From: Peterkaempfera bronchialis
Lineage (GTDB): Bacteria > Actinomycetota > Actinomycetes > Streptomycetales > Streptomycetaceae
Assembly (NCBI RefSeq): GCF_003258605.2
Contig: NZ_CP031264.1
Coordinates: forward strand, 5,518,001-5,582,000
Length of the DNA: 64,000 bases
Direction: 5' to 3'
Shown here: piece after piece, positions 50,259-60,039 of the stretch
Numbering within the stretch: position 1 is the stretch's first letter
Layout of the letters: the number at the start of each line of letters is the position of its first letter
Translations under genes and position numbers: made by a program
The notes under the pieces: generated by a model
The model's input: the letters and a program-made list of their open reading frames with translations, nothing else
The model's database searches: none
Told to the model about the DNA's origin: nothing

Positions 50259-53200
50259 TCATCCGTTCCTTGTGGGGTGCGGTTCGGTCAGCCAGGCGGT
50301 GACCCGCTCGGCGATGGCTGCCGACTCGTCGTCCGCGACGATGGAGTAGTGGTCGCGCGGGCGTACGACGACGTCGATGTCCGGGCAGAGCGCGCGCCAG
50401 GCGTCGACGAGTTCGGAAGGGGGGCGCCGCTCCTCCGCGCCGGCCGCGAAGAGCAGCGTGGGCAGCCCGGACGGGCCGGGCCGGTGGGCGCCGAGGACCG
50501 CCAGGTTGTGCGCGTGGAGCCGCATCAGCCTGCGGTATCCGGCCAGGTCGGTCTCGGGGGGCAGCAGGCCGTGCCGGACCGCCGCTTCCCGGGCGGCTGC
50601 CGCCGGTTCGCCCCGGTCCGCCGCCGTGACGGTGGCGGCCACCCCTTCGGGCAGCCGGCCGCCGGCCAGGTCCCGCAGGAACTCCAGGTGCCCGGCGGAC
50701 TCGCTGCCGGGCAGCCGCCGCTCGACCGGACTGCTGTCGATCATGAAGACGTCCGCCCGGTGGCCCTGCTCGGCCAGCAGGCGGGCCACCTCGTACGCCA
50801 GGACACCGCCCATCGACCAGCCGCCGAGCAGATAGGGGCCTTCGGGCGTCAACCGCAGAAGCTCCCCGAGGTAGGACGCGGCCATCGACACCAGGTCCGG
50901 CTCCACCGCTGGGTCCGTGCCCTGGGCCAGGGCACGGCTCTGGAAGGCGTGCACCGGTCCGGGCCAGGCGCGGGCCAGACCGAGGTAGCTCGTGACCGAG
51001 CCGCCCACCGGATGGAAAAGGAACAGCTCGGTCCCCGTCCCCCGGGAGAGCGTGACGGCGCAGCCGCTCTGCCGGCCGTCCTCCGCGACCCGGGCGGCGA
51101 GCGCCCGCAGCGTCGGCGCCTCGAAGATCTGGCCGAACTGCACCTCCGTGCCCAGCTCGGTGCGGATCCGGTTGAGCAGACGCAGTGCCAGCAGCGAGTT
51201 GCCGCCCAGCGCGAAGAAGTCGCTGTCCGGGCCGACCTGCTCTACCTGGAGCAGTTCGGCCCACACCTCGGCGAGCTGCTTCAGCACCGTGTCGTCCGGG
51301 CTGCCGTCCGCCCCGCCGGGTGTGCCGGGCGTGGAGTCTGCGCGGCCGGTCTGCGGTGCGGTGTCCGAGGCGGGCCGGGTGGCGGCGAGCGAGGCCAGCG
51401 CGGCGGCGTCCACCTTGCCGTTCGCCGTCAGGGGGAGGCGGTCCACCACCTGGATCAGCCCCGGGACCATATAGGACGGCAGCCGGGTGGCCAGCCGCTC
51501 CGCGATCACGGTGGGCTCGGGAGCCGCGCCGTCCCCGGGTACCACCAGCGCCACCAGCCGCTGCTGTCCGCCGGGTACGGGGGCCGCGCAGACGGCGCAC
51601 TCCGCCACCCCCGGGCAGTCGCGGATCGCCGACTCGACCTCGCCGGGCTCGACCCGGAATCCCTGGATCTTCAGCTGGCGGTCCTCCCGGCCCAGGAACT
51701 CGATGGTGCCGTCCGGCCGGTAGCGCCCGAGGTCGCCGGTCCGGTACAGGCGCTCGCCGGTCTCCGGGTGCCGGATGAACTGCTCTTCGGTGCGCTCCGG
51801 ATCGCCGGCGTAGCCGCTGGCGAGGCCGGCGCCGCCGATGTGGATGCCGCCGGTGGCCCACGGCGGCCGGACCTCCAGCCGGTGGTCGAGGATGCGCATG
51901 GTCTGGCCGCGCAGCGGAACGCCGTAGGGGATGCTGCGCCAGGCCGGGTCCACCTGCTCGACCTCATGGATGTTCGACCAGATGGAGGCCTCGGTGGCGC
52001 CGCCCATGGCGATGACGCGGACATCCGGCGTCAGCCGCCGCATCCGCCCGGGGAGGGTCGGGGGGATCCAGTCGCCGCTCATCAGGAAGGCCCGGACGGG
52101 TGGTCGGCCCAGCTCGGGGCGCTGCTCGGCGACCTCCACCAGCATCTCGGCGAGGGCGGGCACCGAGTTCCAGACGGTGACGCCGTGCCGGTGCGCGCTC
52201 TCGGCCCAGCCCAGCGGGTCGGGGCGGGGAGTCGCGTCGGGCAGGACCAGTGCGGCGCCGGCGGCGAGGCTGCCGAAGATGTCCCAGACCGACAGGTCGA
52301 AGCTTAGCGAGGAGATGCCGAAGACGCGGTCCGGGGCGCGGAGTCCGATCCGCTCATTGACGTCCAGCACCGTGTTGAGGGCCGCCCGGTGGCGGATCAT
52401 CACGCCCTTCGGCACCCCGGTGGAGCCGGAGGTGTGGATGATGTACGCCAGGTCGTCGGGGGAGCGGTCGGGAGGGTTCGGAGCCGGGTCGCCGCTGGGC
52501 TCCACCAGGTCGACGGGGAGCACCGGGAGGGTACCGAGCGCCCCCGGGGCCGGTACCCGGTGGGACTGGCCGAGGAGGGCCCGGGCGGAGCAGGCGTCGA
52601 GCAGGTGGCGGATCCGCTCGGCGGGCAGCCCCGCGTCGACCGGGCAGTAGGCGGCCCCCGCGCGCAGCACCCCGAGCACGGCCGCGACCTGCTCCCAGCC
52701 CTTGGCCATGACCACCGGCACCACGTCGCCACGGCCGATGCCGCGCTCGCCCAGCCACCGGGCGGCGGCCCGCGAGACGGCCTCCAGCTCGCCGTAGGTC
52801 AGCGTCCGGCCGGAGGTGACCACGGCCGGGGCGTCGGGGTGCTCGCGGGCCTGCCGCAGGAAGCCGTCCTCCAGGCGGCCCTCCGGCGGCGCGGCGGGCG
52901 CGTTCAGCGCCGAGACCAGCTGCCGGTGGGCCGGTGGAACCGGATCCGGCTCCACCCGGGCGCCGTCCGGACCGGCCAGGGTCTCCACCATCCGCCGGTA
53001 GGCGTCGAACAGGGCGTCCGGCAGGCCGGTCGGGAAGGCTTCGTCCACGACGTCCCAGACGCACTCGATGCCGCCGTCGGGTCCGTTCTTGGCCTGGTTG
53101 TCGACCAGGACCTGGGGGGTGCGCAGTCCGGTGTGCACGGTGCGGCACACCGGTCGGCGGAGCGGGGTGCGCTGCTCGGCCGGTCCCAGCATGCTGTTGA

Positions 53201-54308
53201 AGACGTACGGCAGCACGGCGCCGGACGTCCAGCCGCGCCGTCCCGCCAGCTCGCGGGTGACCCGGACCCCTGTGACGTCGGCGTGCTCCAGGTCCCGCCA
53301 GAGCCTGCGCTGCACGCGTGCGGCCCGTGCCCAGAAGTCGCCGCTCTCGGCGAGGTCGACCTCCAGCGGCAGCGTCGCGCTGAACTGGCCGACCACGCCC
53401 TCCGCCACCGGGTGCCGGGTGACCCAGTTCTGATGCAGCACATTGAGGCAGAAGCGGGGGGCGGCCGCCCAGGCGCCCAGCACCTCGGCGTACACATGCA
53501 GCAGCGCGGTGGTCGGCATGATCCGGTGGGCGCGGGCGTTGGCGCGGAACCGCTGCCACTGCTCCCGGCCGAGGACGAAGCTGCGGCGGGTGAGGCGCAC
53601 CGGGGAGATGGTGGCCGGGCGGCGGGCGAGCGGGAGCTGCGGGGCGTCCGGCAGGGTGTCCAACCGGGACTCCCAGTACTGCCAGTGGGCCTGGTGGGCA
53701 TCTGAGCGCTCCGCCTCGGCCAGCGACAGCAGGCATGCGCGGAACGTCCCGGTCACCGGCGGCAGCTCGGCGGTCGGATCGAGGTACAGCTGCCACCATT
53801 CGTCCTGGAGCCGCCGGGTGCTGCCGGAGTCCAGCAGCAGCAGGCTCATCGCGAGGTGCACCCGGGTACGGTGCGGCCGCAGGCGCTGGGCGGTGATCTC
53901 GAACAGCGGCCAGCCGGTCGGGTCCGGGCCCTGGTCGCGCATCCGGTGGCGGGTCCGCAGGATCGCGGACTCCTGCTGCTCGGGGGTGAGCGCCGTCAGA
54001 TCCGCGAGGTGCAGCCGGAAGGGCTCCAGCTCGTCGTCGCCGAGGACGCGCTGCTCCCCCTCGGCGAGCATCACGGTCCGCAGGTGCTCATGGCGGTGTA
54101 CCAGGCGGCGGACCGCCTCCTCGGCCCGCGCCGGGTCGAAGGCCACCATGTCCAGCTCGTAGTAGAGGGTCGGCCGGAAGCCGCCGAGCTCCATCAGCGG
54201 ACTCGCCCCGACCAGATAGGCGGCCTGGAGGTCGGTCAGCGGGAACGGTGCCTCGGGCGTGCCGCCCCGAGCCGTGTCGCCCTGGGTCGTTGTCGCCTGC
54301 TCGGTCAC
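50259..54308 (-). CDS. NRPS module Cy-A-PCP-TE, cysteine-type
   Basis: A 1,349-residue synthetase, GTG 54308 with GGGAGGG upstream. A Cy-like condensation domain (about 20-450) begins PFPLTDLQAAYLVG. Its signature reads S155-LLLL-D160-SG-S163, so the first Asp of DxxxxDxxS is Ser, and the VFTS motif is VFNS. The adenylation domain (about 480-1000) has HTSGSTGVPKGV, FDLSVWDIFG, SGDWIP, YRTGDLGRY and LPLTANGKVD. The pocket reads D-L-W-N-L-S-M-I-W, close to the Cys code. PCP Ser lies in FALGGNSLLAL, and the TE has GWSMG and a late His. It overlaps the TEII gene by four bases. Confidence 0.93.
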   Translation of the reverse strand: MTEQATTTQGDTARGGTPEAPFPLTDLQAAYLVGASPLMELGGFRPTLYYELDMVAFDPARAEEAVRRLVHRHEHLRTVMLAEGEQRVLGDDELEPFRLHLADLTALTPEQQESAILRTRHRMRDQGPDPTGWPLFEITAQRLRPHRTRVHLAMSLLLLDSGSTRRLQDEWWQLYLDPTAELPPVTGTFRACLLSLAEAERSDAHQAHWQYWESRLDTLPDAPQLPLARRPATISPVRLTRRSFVLGREQWQRFRANARAHRIMPTTALLHVYAEVLGAWAAAPRFCLNVLHQNWVTRHPVAEGVVGQFSATLPLEVDLAESGDFWARAARVQRRLWRDLEHADVTGVRVTRELAGRRGWTSGAVLPYVFNSMLGPAEQRTPLRRPVCRTVHTGLRTPQVLVDNQAKNGPDGGIECVWDVVDEAFPTGLPDALFDAYRRMVETLAGPDGARVEPDPVPPAHRQLVSALNAPAAPPEGRLEDGFLRQAREHPDAPAVVTSGRTLTYGELEAVSRAAARWLGERGIGRGDVVPVVMAKGWEQVAAVLGVLRAGAAYCPVDAGLPAERIRHLLDACSARALLGQSHRVPAPGALGTLPVLPVDLVEPSGDPAPNPPDRSPDDLAYIIHTSGSTGVPKGVMIRHRAALNTVLDVNERIGLRAPDRVFGISSLSFDLSVWDIFGSLAAGAALVLPDATPRPDPLGWAESAHRHGVTVWNSVPALAEMLVEVAEQRPELGRPPVRAFLMSGDWIPPTLPGRMRRLTPDVRVIAMGGATEASIWSNIHEVEQVDPAWRSIPYGVPLRGQTMRILDHRLEVRPPWATGGIHIGGAGLASGYAGDPERTEEQFIRHPETGERLYRTGDLGRYRPDGTIEFLGREDRQLKIQGFRVEPGEVESAIRDCPGVAECAVCAAPVPGGQQRLVALVVPGDGAAPEPTVIAERLATRLPSYMVPGLIQVVDRLPLTANGKVDAAALASLAATRPASDTAPQTGRADSTPGTPGGADGSPDDTVLKQLAEVWAELLQVEQVGPDSDFFALGGNSLLALRLLNRIRTELGTEVQFGQIFEAPTLRALAARVAEDGRQSGCAVTLSRGTGTELFLFHPVGGSVTSYLGLARAWPGPVHAFQSRALAQGTDPAVEPDLVSMAASYLGELLRLTPEGPYLLGGWSMGGVLAYEVARLLAEQGHRADVFMIDSSPVERRLPGSESAGHLEFLRDLAGGRLPEGVAATVTAADRGEPAAAAREAAVRHGLLPPETDLAGYRRLMRLHAHNLAVLGAHRPGPSGLPTLLFAAGAEERRPPSELVDAWRALCPDIDVVVRPRDHYSIVADDESAAIAERVTAWLTEPHPTRNG

Positions 54309-55111
54309 GATGCCCTCCCGCTCCGTGCTGTGCTGTCCGGTAGGAGGTCCGCAGCCACGGCCGAGACGACCGGCGCGGGGTCCTCGTGGAGGAAGAAGTG
54401 GCTGCCCTCGAACATCCGCACGGTGCATCCGGCGGTGGTGTGGTGCTGCCACGCGTACAGCTCCTCGGCGTTCGCCACCGGGTCCGCCGTCCCGCCGAAG
54501 ACCGAGACCGGGCAGTCCAGCGGCGGCTCCGGACGCCAGCCGTAGGTTTCCGAGACGGCGAAGTCCGCGCGCAGCGTGGGCAGCAGCGCCGACAGCAGTC
54601 CGGCGTTGTCCAGCACCTCGCGCGGGGTGCCGTTCAGCTCCTGGAGGTGCGCCACCAGCTCGGCGGCCGGGGCGTCGTGGACCGGCCGCTCGCGGGTGGG
54701 GAGGTGCGGGGCGCGGCGGCCGGCGACCAGCATCCGGACCGGCTGCGGCAGCCCGTAGCGGCGCAGCGCCTGGCATGCCTCGTAGGCGAGCAGCGCGCCC
54801 ATGCTGTGGCCGAACCACGCGTGGGGGCGGTCCATCCAGGGCTCCAGCCCCTCGATGAGCGCGGGCACGAGTTCGTCGAGGCGGGCGTACGGCCGCTCGC
54901 GGAACCGCGTCTCCCGGCCCGGCAGCCGCACCGAGACCACCTCCACGTCGGGGCCCAGCTGTGCGGCCCACGACCGGTAGGTGGTGGCGCCCCCGCCGGT
55001 GTGCGGCAGGCAGAAGAGGCGCAGCGCCGCGTCGGGCGCCGACCGCCAGCTCACCCCCCAGCCCTGCCTCGGGCGGGCCGCCGGACCTCCGGGGGTCGTC
55101 AGCACATCCAT
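54305..55111 (-). CDS. Type II thioesterase
   Basis: A 268-residue stand-alone hydrolase of the RifR/SrfAD type that clears misloaded carrier proteins. Motifs: LFCLPHTGGGATTYRSWAA, the catalytic Ser in WFGHSMGALLAYEA, VSVFGGTADPVA (Asp) and FEGSHFFLHED (His). ATG 55111 overlaps the GMC oxidoreductase stop by 13 bases, and its own stop overlaps the next NRPS start (GTGA). Length is normal for the family. The long upstream extension of this open frame is a shadow of the GMC gene. Confidence 0.93.
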   Translation of the reverse strand: MDVLTTPGGPAARPRQGWGVSWRSAPDAALRLFCLPHTGGGATTYRSWAAQLGPDVEVVSVRLPGRETRFRERPYARLDELVPALIEGLEPWMDRPHAWFGHSMGALLAYEACQALRRYGLPQPVRMLVAGRRAPHLPTRERPVHDAPAAELVAHLQELNGTPREVLDNAGLLSALLPTLRADFAVSETYGWRPEPPLDCPVSVFGGTADPVANAEELYAWQHHTTAGCTVRMFEGSHFFLHEDPAPVVSAVAADLLPDSTARSGRAS

Positions 55112-56652
55112 TCGGCAGCCCTCTCCGCGAGCATGACGCAGCTGAGGTTGGTCGGGGCGCTGGTGATCGACGGCATCACGGAGGCGTCGACCACCCGCAG
55201 GCCCGCCACCCCGTGGACGCGCAGGCGCTGGTCGACCACGGCCGCCGGGTCCTCGGCCGGTCCCATCCGGGCGGTTCCGACGGGGTGCCACGCCGGGCAG
55301 GCGAACCTCGTCACCGCGCTGCGCAGGAGCGCGTCGTCCTGCACCATCCGCGCGGTCCACAGCAGGACGCGTCGCAGCAGCCCGCCGAGCGGGGCCTGCT
55401 GGACGAGTGCCCACACCAGCCGCATCCCGGTCATCAGCCGCTCGACGTCCGCCGCCTCGGAGGCCAGCCGCAATGCGATGACCGGAGGGGTGTCGGGCTC
55501 GGCGTCCCGCAGTGTGACGGTGCCACGGGAGCGCGGGGTCAGCAGGGTGGCGTGCAGCGACATGGCGTCGCGGCCGCGCAGGACCTCCGCGATCCCCGGC
55601 ACGGCCAGGCCCGACAGGTTGTTGACCAGCGTGAGGTTGAGGTCCGGGGCGCCGGCTGCGGCCACCCGGGCCAGTACCTGGTGCATGGGCTCGCCGTCCC
55701 GGCAGACCCCGGGCCGGGGCAGTGCCCAGAGGGTGACCATGGCATGGTCGGTCAGGTTCTCGCCGACGCCGGGCAGGTCGGCCACCGGCCGGACCCCCAG
55801 CGCCGCCAGCTGTCCGGCCGGCCCGATGCCCGAGCGCAGGAGTACGGCAGGGGTGTTGACGGCGCCCGCGCAGAGCGTGACCCGGTCGGCGTGGACGATG
55901 TCGCAGCGCCCCTCCCGCAGCAGTTCCACCCCCGTGGCGCGGCCGCCCTCCGTCAGCACCCTGACGACCTGGCAGCGGTCCCATACGGTCAGGTTGGGCC
56001 GGGTCCGCGCGGGCGTCAGATAGGCGTCCGCCGTGGACACCCGCCGCCGCCCGAGGGCGTTGAGCGGGATCGGACCCGCGCCGACCGGGTGCGCCGTGCT
56101 GTTGAGGTCGGGGGCGTCGGGCAGGCCAAGGGCGGCGCAGGCGCGCAGAAAGGCCGCCGCCAGCGGGCTGAGGTCCGCCGGTGCGGTGCGCCGCACCGGC
56201 AGTGGGCCGACCGTGCCGTGCTCGTCGCCCTTGCAGTCGGCGTCGGCCTCCAGCCTGGTGAAGTACGGCAGGACGTGCTGCCATGCCCAGGCGTCGTTCC
56301 CGGCTGCCGCCCAGGTGTCGAAGTCGGCGGGCAGACCGCGCAGGGCCAGCGCCCCGTTGACCGCCGAGGAGCCGCCCATGACCCGGCCGACCGGGTACGG
56401 GTACTCCCGGGCGGCGGGACCGGGCCGGTCGACATAGGCCGAGTAGTCCCAGTTGGCGCCGGACAGCACGGGTATGTCGCCGGTCGCCGCTTCGGAGGCG
56501 GCCGGGTCGGTGCCCGCCTCCAGCAGCAGCACCCGTCGACCGGGCTGCTCGGAGAGGCGGGCGGCGAGCACCGCCCCCGATGAGCCGCCGCCGACGACCA
56601 CGTCGTCCCATCCGGAGGGCGCCGTCCCCGCCCCGGGGTCCGAGAGTGCCAC
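55099..56652 (-). CDS. GMC-family FAD oxidoreductase
   Basis: A 517-residue flavoprotein of the glucose-methanol-choline family. FAD loop VVVGGGSSGAVLAARL lies at residues about 18-33, the GMC signatures YPYPVGRVMGGSSAVNGAL and LCAGAVNTPAVLLRSGIGPA follow, and the active-site His is in CPAWHPVGTARMG, with Asn in SAPTNLSCV. It oxidises alcohols, choline-like substrates or, in some pathways, ring positions. Its place inside an NRPS operon suggests a tailoring role on a carrier-bound or released product. GTG 56652 is three bases past the NRPS stop. Confidence 0.9.
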   Translation of the reverse strand: MALSDPGAGTAPSGWDDVVVGGGSSGAVLAARLSEQPGRRVLLLEAGTDPAASEAATGDIPVLSGANWDYSAYVDRPGPAAREYPYPVGRVMGGSSAVNGALALRGLPADFDTWAAAGNDAWAWQHVLPYFTRLEADADCKGDEHGTVGPLPVRRTAPADLSPLAAAFLRACAALGLPDAPDLNSTAHPVGAGPIPLNALGRRRVSTADAYLTPARTRPNLTVWDRCQVVRVLTEGGRATGVELLREGRCDIVHADRVTLCAGAVNTPAVLLRSGIGPAGQLAALGVRPVADLPGVGENLTDHAMVTLWALPRPGVCRDGEPMHQVLARVAAAGAPDLNLTLVNNLSGLAVPGIAEVLRGRDAMSLHATLLTPRSRGTVTLRDAEPDTPPVIALRLASEAADVERLMTGMRLVWALVQQAPLGGLLRRVLLWTARMVQDDALLRSAVTRFACPAWHPVGTARMGPAEDPAAVVDQRLRVHGVAGLRVVDASVMPSITSAPTNLSCVMLAERAAEWMC

Positions 56653-56655
56653 GGC

Positions 56656-59600
56656 TCAGTGCCCCGTCCGACTGCTCAGCGCCTCCGCCAGCTCGGCGAT
56701 GGTGGGGTGGTCGAAGAGCATCTCCAGGTCCTCCTCCGCCTCCTGCTCGATCCCCAGCTCCTGGCGGACCCGGGTGAGGATGCGCACCGCGTGCAGGGAA
56801 TCGCCCCCGAGCTCAAAGAAGTTGTCGTGCACGCCGAAGTCGGCGTGGCCCAGGGCGTCGGCCCACATCTCCAGCAGCCGGTGCTCCATCTCGTCGCGCG
56901 GGGCGGTCTGCTGCTCGGGTGCGGCGTCGGCCCAGGGCTCGGGCAGCGCGCTGCGGTCCACCTTGCCGTTGGCGGTCAGCGGTACCCGGTCGATGAACAG
57001 GATCTGGTGCGGCACCAGGTAGCCGGGCAGCACCTCCTCCAGCGCCTTGCGCAGCCCGGCGGCATCCTCCGCGCCGCGCGCCGGGACCGCCGCAGGGTCG
57101 TCCGGCAGCACATGGGCGACCAGCTGCCGGCGGCCGGTGCGGGGGTTGGCCACCACCGAGGCCAGTGCCTCCGCGATGCCCGGGCGGCCGCGCAGCGCCG
57201 CCTCGATCTCGCCCAACTCGATGCGGTAGCCGTTGAGTTTGACCTGGAAGTCCTGGCGGCCCAGGAACTCGATGTCGCCGCCGGGCAGATACCGGCCGAG
57301 GTCCCCGGTGCGGTACAGCCGCTCCCGGGTCTCCGGGTGGACGACGAACCGCTCGGCGGTCCGCACCGGGTCCGCCCAGTAGCCGCGTGCCACCCCGGCG
57401 CCGCCGATGAGGATCTCCCCGGTCGCCCAGACCGGGCAGGGCCGCAGCCGCTCGTCGTACACCTGGAGGGTCTGGTTGGCCAGGGGCTTGCCATAAGGGA
57501 TGCGGGCCCACTCCGAGGGGACCTCGCCGATCGGGAAGCAGACCGACCAGATGGACGCCTCGGTGGCGCCGCCCAGGCTGACCACCCGGGCCCGGGGGTG
57601 GCGGGCCCGGACCGCATCCGGCAGCGGCACCGGGATCCAGTCACCGCTGAGCAGCGCCAGGCGCAGTGTCGACGGCACGTCGGCAGACGGGGTGTGGGCG
57701 TCCGTCCAGGCTTGCATCAGGGCCGGTACCGAGTTCCACACGGTGACGCCGTGCCGCTCCACCAGATCGGTCCAGTGTGCCGGGTCGTGGACCCCGGCGG
57801 GCGACGGCAGGACCACCGAGCCGCCCGCCGCCAGCACGCCGAAGATGTCGTAGACCGACAGGTCGAAGCTGAGCGCGGAGAGTGCCAGCACGCGGTCGGC
57901 GGGGCCCACGCCGAAGCGCCGGTTGACGTCCTGGATCGTGTTGGCGGCGCCCCGGTGGTCGATCATGACGCCCTTGGGGCGGCCGGTGGAGCCGGAGGTG
58001 AAGATCACATAGGCCAGGTCGTCGGGCGACGGGGCGGTCTCCAGAGGCCCGGAGTCGGCCTCCCGGACCTCGGGGTCGGCCAGCGTGGCCAGGTGTATGC
58101 CGTCGGGCCAGGCGAGTTCATCGGCCAGCCGCGGGGACGTGACCACCGTCCGCACCCGCCCCTCCGCCAGCAGCAGCGTCCGCCGTGCCTCCGGCCAGCT
58201 CGGATCGATGGGCAGATACGCCGCCCCCGACCCGGCGACGCCGAGCACGGCGGCCACCTGCTCGTACCCCTTGTCCAGCACGACGCCCACCAGCGCGCCC
58301 GGCTCGGCGCCGAGCGCGCCGAGCCGGCGGGCGAGGCGGCGCGCGTCGTCCACGACCTGCCGGTAGCCGAACTCCCCGGCGTCGGTGATCACCGCGACGG
58401 CATCCGGACAGCTGAGGGCGCGGGACTCGACCAGCTCCCACAGGGTGCGGGCCGGGAGGTCGGCCGCCGTGTCATTGGCGCGGTCCCGTTCCGCCGCCTG
58501 CCACTGCGGCAGGCGGCGGGGCCCGGTGTCGTCCCAGGCGCCGGGGTCTCGGGCGAGCCGTTCCAGCGCCTCGCCGAAGGACGCGAACATGTCGTCTAGC
58601 AGGCGCTCGGGGAACAGCTTCTCGACGGCGTCCCAGTTGAACACCAGCTCGCCGCGCTCCTCGGTCACCTGGTGGTCCAGCCACACCTGCGGGGTCTGGC
58701 TTACCTGGTGGACGAGGTCGCCGAAGAAGCCCGGACCGTCCGAGCGGTCCTCGTCCTCCGAGGCGGGGATCATGCTGGTGAAGACGACCGGCATGCTCGC
58801 GCCCGGGCCGCCGCCCTCCCTCCGGGACCGCTCGCGCATCACCCGGACGCCGTTGAACTCCGCGTGTTCCAGATCCCGCAGCAACTGCCGCTGCAATGTC
58901 TCCGCGCGGACCGCGAACGCGGCGTCCGGATCCTCCTGGGCCGCCAGCAGCGTCACCGAGGTGAAGTCGCCGATGAGCCGGTCCATCTGCGGATGGGTGC
59001 GCGGCCGGTTCAGCAGGGTCAGATTGACCGTGAGCCCGCGCTGTTGCGACCACCGCCGCAGCACCTCGACATACGCGGTCATCAGCACCACCGACGGCGT
59101 CAGCCCGCGCCGGCGGGCCTCGCTCTTCACCGCCTGCCAGCGCTCCCGGGCCAGTCGGCCACTGCGGTGGGTGAACTCGGGTCGGCCGTCCAGTCGGCTC
59201 GGCTGGACGGCCAGCGGCAGGGCGGGCGCCGGCGGCAGCTCGGCCAGCCGCGTCAGCCAGTACTCCTCGGCCTTCCGGTAGCGGGCGGAGTCCCGTGCCG
59301 CCTCCTCGGTGGCCACATGGTCGCGGAAGGACAGCTCCAGCGGCTCCGGTGCCCACTCCGGGTCCTCGTAGAACCGCCGCCAGTCCTCGAACAGCACATA
59401 CATGCTGAAGCCGTCCATGATCAGGATGTCCAGCCCGACGTGCAGCCGGACCAGCCCGCCGTCCAGTAGCGAGACCCGGACGTCGAACAGCGGCCAGCGG
59501 TCCGCCGGCATGACCTGGTGGTCCATCTCCCGGCGGGTGCGGAGCAGGCGCTCCCGCAGCGCCTCCGGCGCCAGCCCGCGCAGGTCGTCCACCGGGATCA

Positions 59601-60039
59601 CATACGGTGCCACCTCGGCGAGCACCCGCTGCCGACCGTCCGGCAGCACGATCGCCCGGAGCATGTCGTGGCGCTCGACCACCTTCCGCAGGCTCTGCTG
59701 GAGCCGCTCCGGGTCGAGCCCCCCGCGCTCGCGCTCGAAGTACACATGCGTCGAGACACCGCCGAGCTCCATGGCCGACCGGCGGCCCACCCAGTAGGCG
59801 TGCTGGATGTCGGTCAGCGGGAACGGCTCATGCCGCAGCTCGGGCCGGGGCACCGGCGCGGGCCTGCCCTCGGATCCGACACCGCTGAGGACGGCGATGA
59901 GGTCGTCGCGCCGCGCCCGCAGTTCGTCGCGCAGCGTCGGGGTGAGCGTCCCGGCCGGGGCCAGTACGTCCAGGCGGCCCTCGACAAGCCGCAACTTGAT
60001 GCCGCGTTGGTGGAGTTCGACAAGCAGGTCCTGAGTCAT
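56656..60039 (-). CDS. NRPS module TubC-dock-Cy-A-PCP, cysteine-specific
   Basis: A 1,127-residue synthetase, ATG 60039 overlapping the upstream NRPS stop (ATGA). Residues 1-52 are a TubC-type N-terminal docking domain (MTQDLLVELHQRGIKLRL, APAGTLTPTLRDEL). The Cy domain (about 72-500) begins PFPLTDIQHAYWVGR. It has the intact signature D204-ILIM-D209-GF-S212, VFTS and TPQVWLD. The adenylation domain (about 510-1030) gives the pocket D-L-Y-N-L-S-L-I-W, the classical Cys code. PCP Ser is in FELGGDSLHAV near 1,085. There is no TE. This is the only module whose heterocyclisation motifs are all canonical. Confidence 0.95.
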   Translation of the reverse strand: MTQDLLVELHQRGIKLRLVEGRLDVLAPAGTLTPTLRDELRARRDDLIAVLSGVGSEGRPAPVPRPELRHEPFPLTDIQHAYWVGRRSAMELGGVSTHVYFERERGGLDPERLQQSLRKVVERHDMLRAIVLPDGRQRVLAEVAPYVIPVDDLRGLAPEALRERLLRTRREMDHQVMPADRWPLFDVRVSLLDGGLVRLHVGLDILIMDGFSMYVLFEDWRRFYEDPEWAPEPLELSFRDHVATEEAARDSARYRKAEEYWLTRLAELPPAPALPLAVQPSRLDGRPEFTHRSGRLARERWQAVKSEARRRGLTPSVVLMTAYVEVLRRWSQQRGLTVNLTLLNRPRTHPQMDRLIGDFTSVTLLAAQEDPDAAFAVRAETLQRQLLRDLEHAEFNGVRVMRERSRREGGGPGASMPVVFTSMIPASEDEDRSDGPGFFGDLVHQVSQTPQVWLDHQVTEERGELVFNWDAVEKLFPERLLDDMFASFGEALERLARDPGAWDDTGPRRLPQWQAAERDRANDTAADLPARTLWELVESRALSCPDAVAVITDAGEFGYRQVVDDARRLARRLGALGAEPGALVGVVLDKGYEQVAAVLGVAGSGAAYLPIDPSWPEARRTLLLAEGRVRTVVTSPRLADELAWPDGIHLATLADPEVREADSGPLETAPSPDDLAYVIFTSGSTGRPKGVMIDHRGAANTIQDVNRRFGVGPADRVLALSALSFDLSVYDIFGVLAAGGSVVLPSPAGVHDPAHWTDLVERHGVTVWNSVPALMQAWTDAHTPSADVPSTLRLALLSGDWIPVPLPDAVRARHPRARVVSLGGATEASIWSVCFPIGEVPSEWARIPYGKPLANQTLQVYDERLRPCPVWATGEILIGGAGVARGYWADPVRTAERFVVHPETRERLYRTGDLGRYLPGGDIEFLGRQDFQVKLNGYRIELGEIEAALRGRPGIAEALASVVANPRTGRRQLVAHVLPDDPAAVPARGAEDAAGLRKALEEVLPGYLVPHQILFIDRVPLTANGKVDRSALPEPWADAAPEQQTAPRDEMEHRLLEMWADALGHADFGVHDNFFELGGDSLHAVRILTRVRQELGIEQEAEEDLEMLFDHPTIAELAEALSSRTGH

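Noticed and set aside
54305-56611. 768-residue open frame ending with the type II thioesterase
   Set aside because: The first 500 codons are a shadow of the GMC oxidoreductase gene; the thioesterase begins at ATG 55111.
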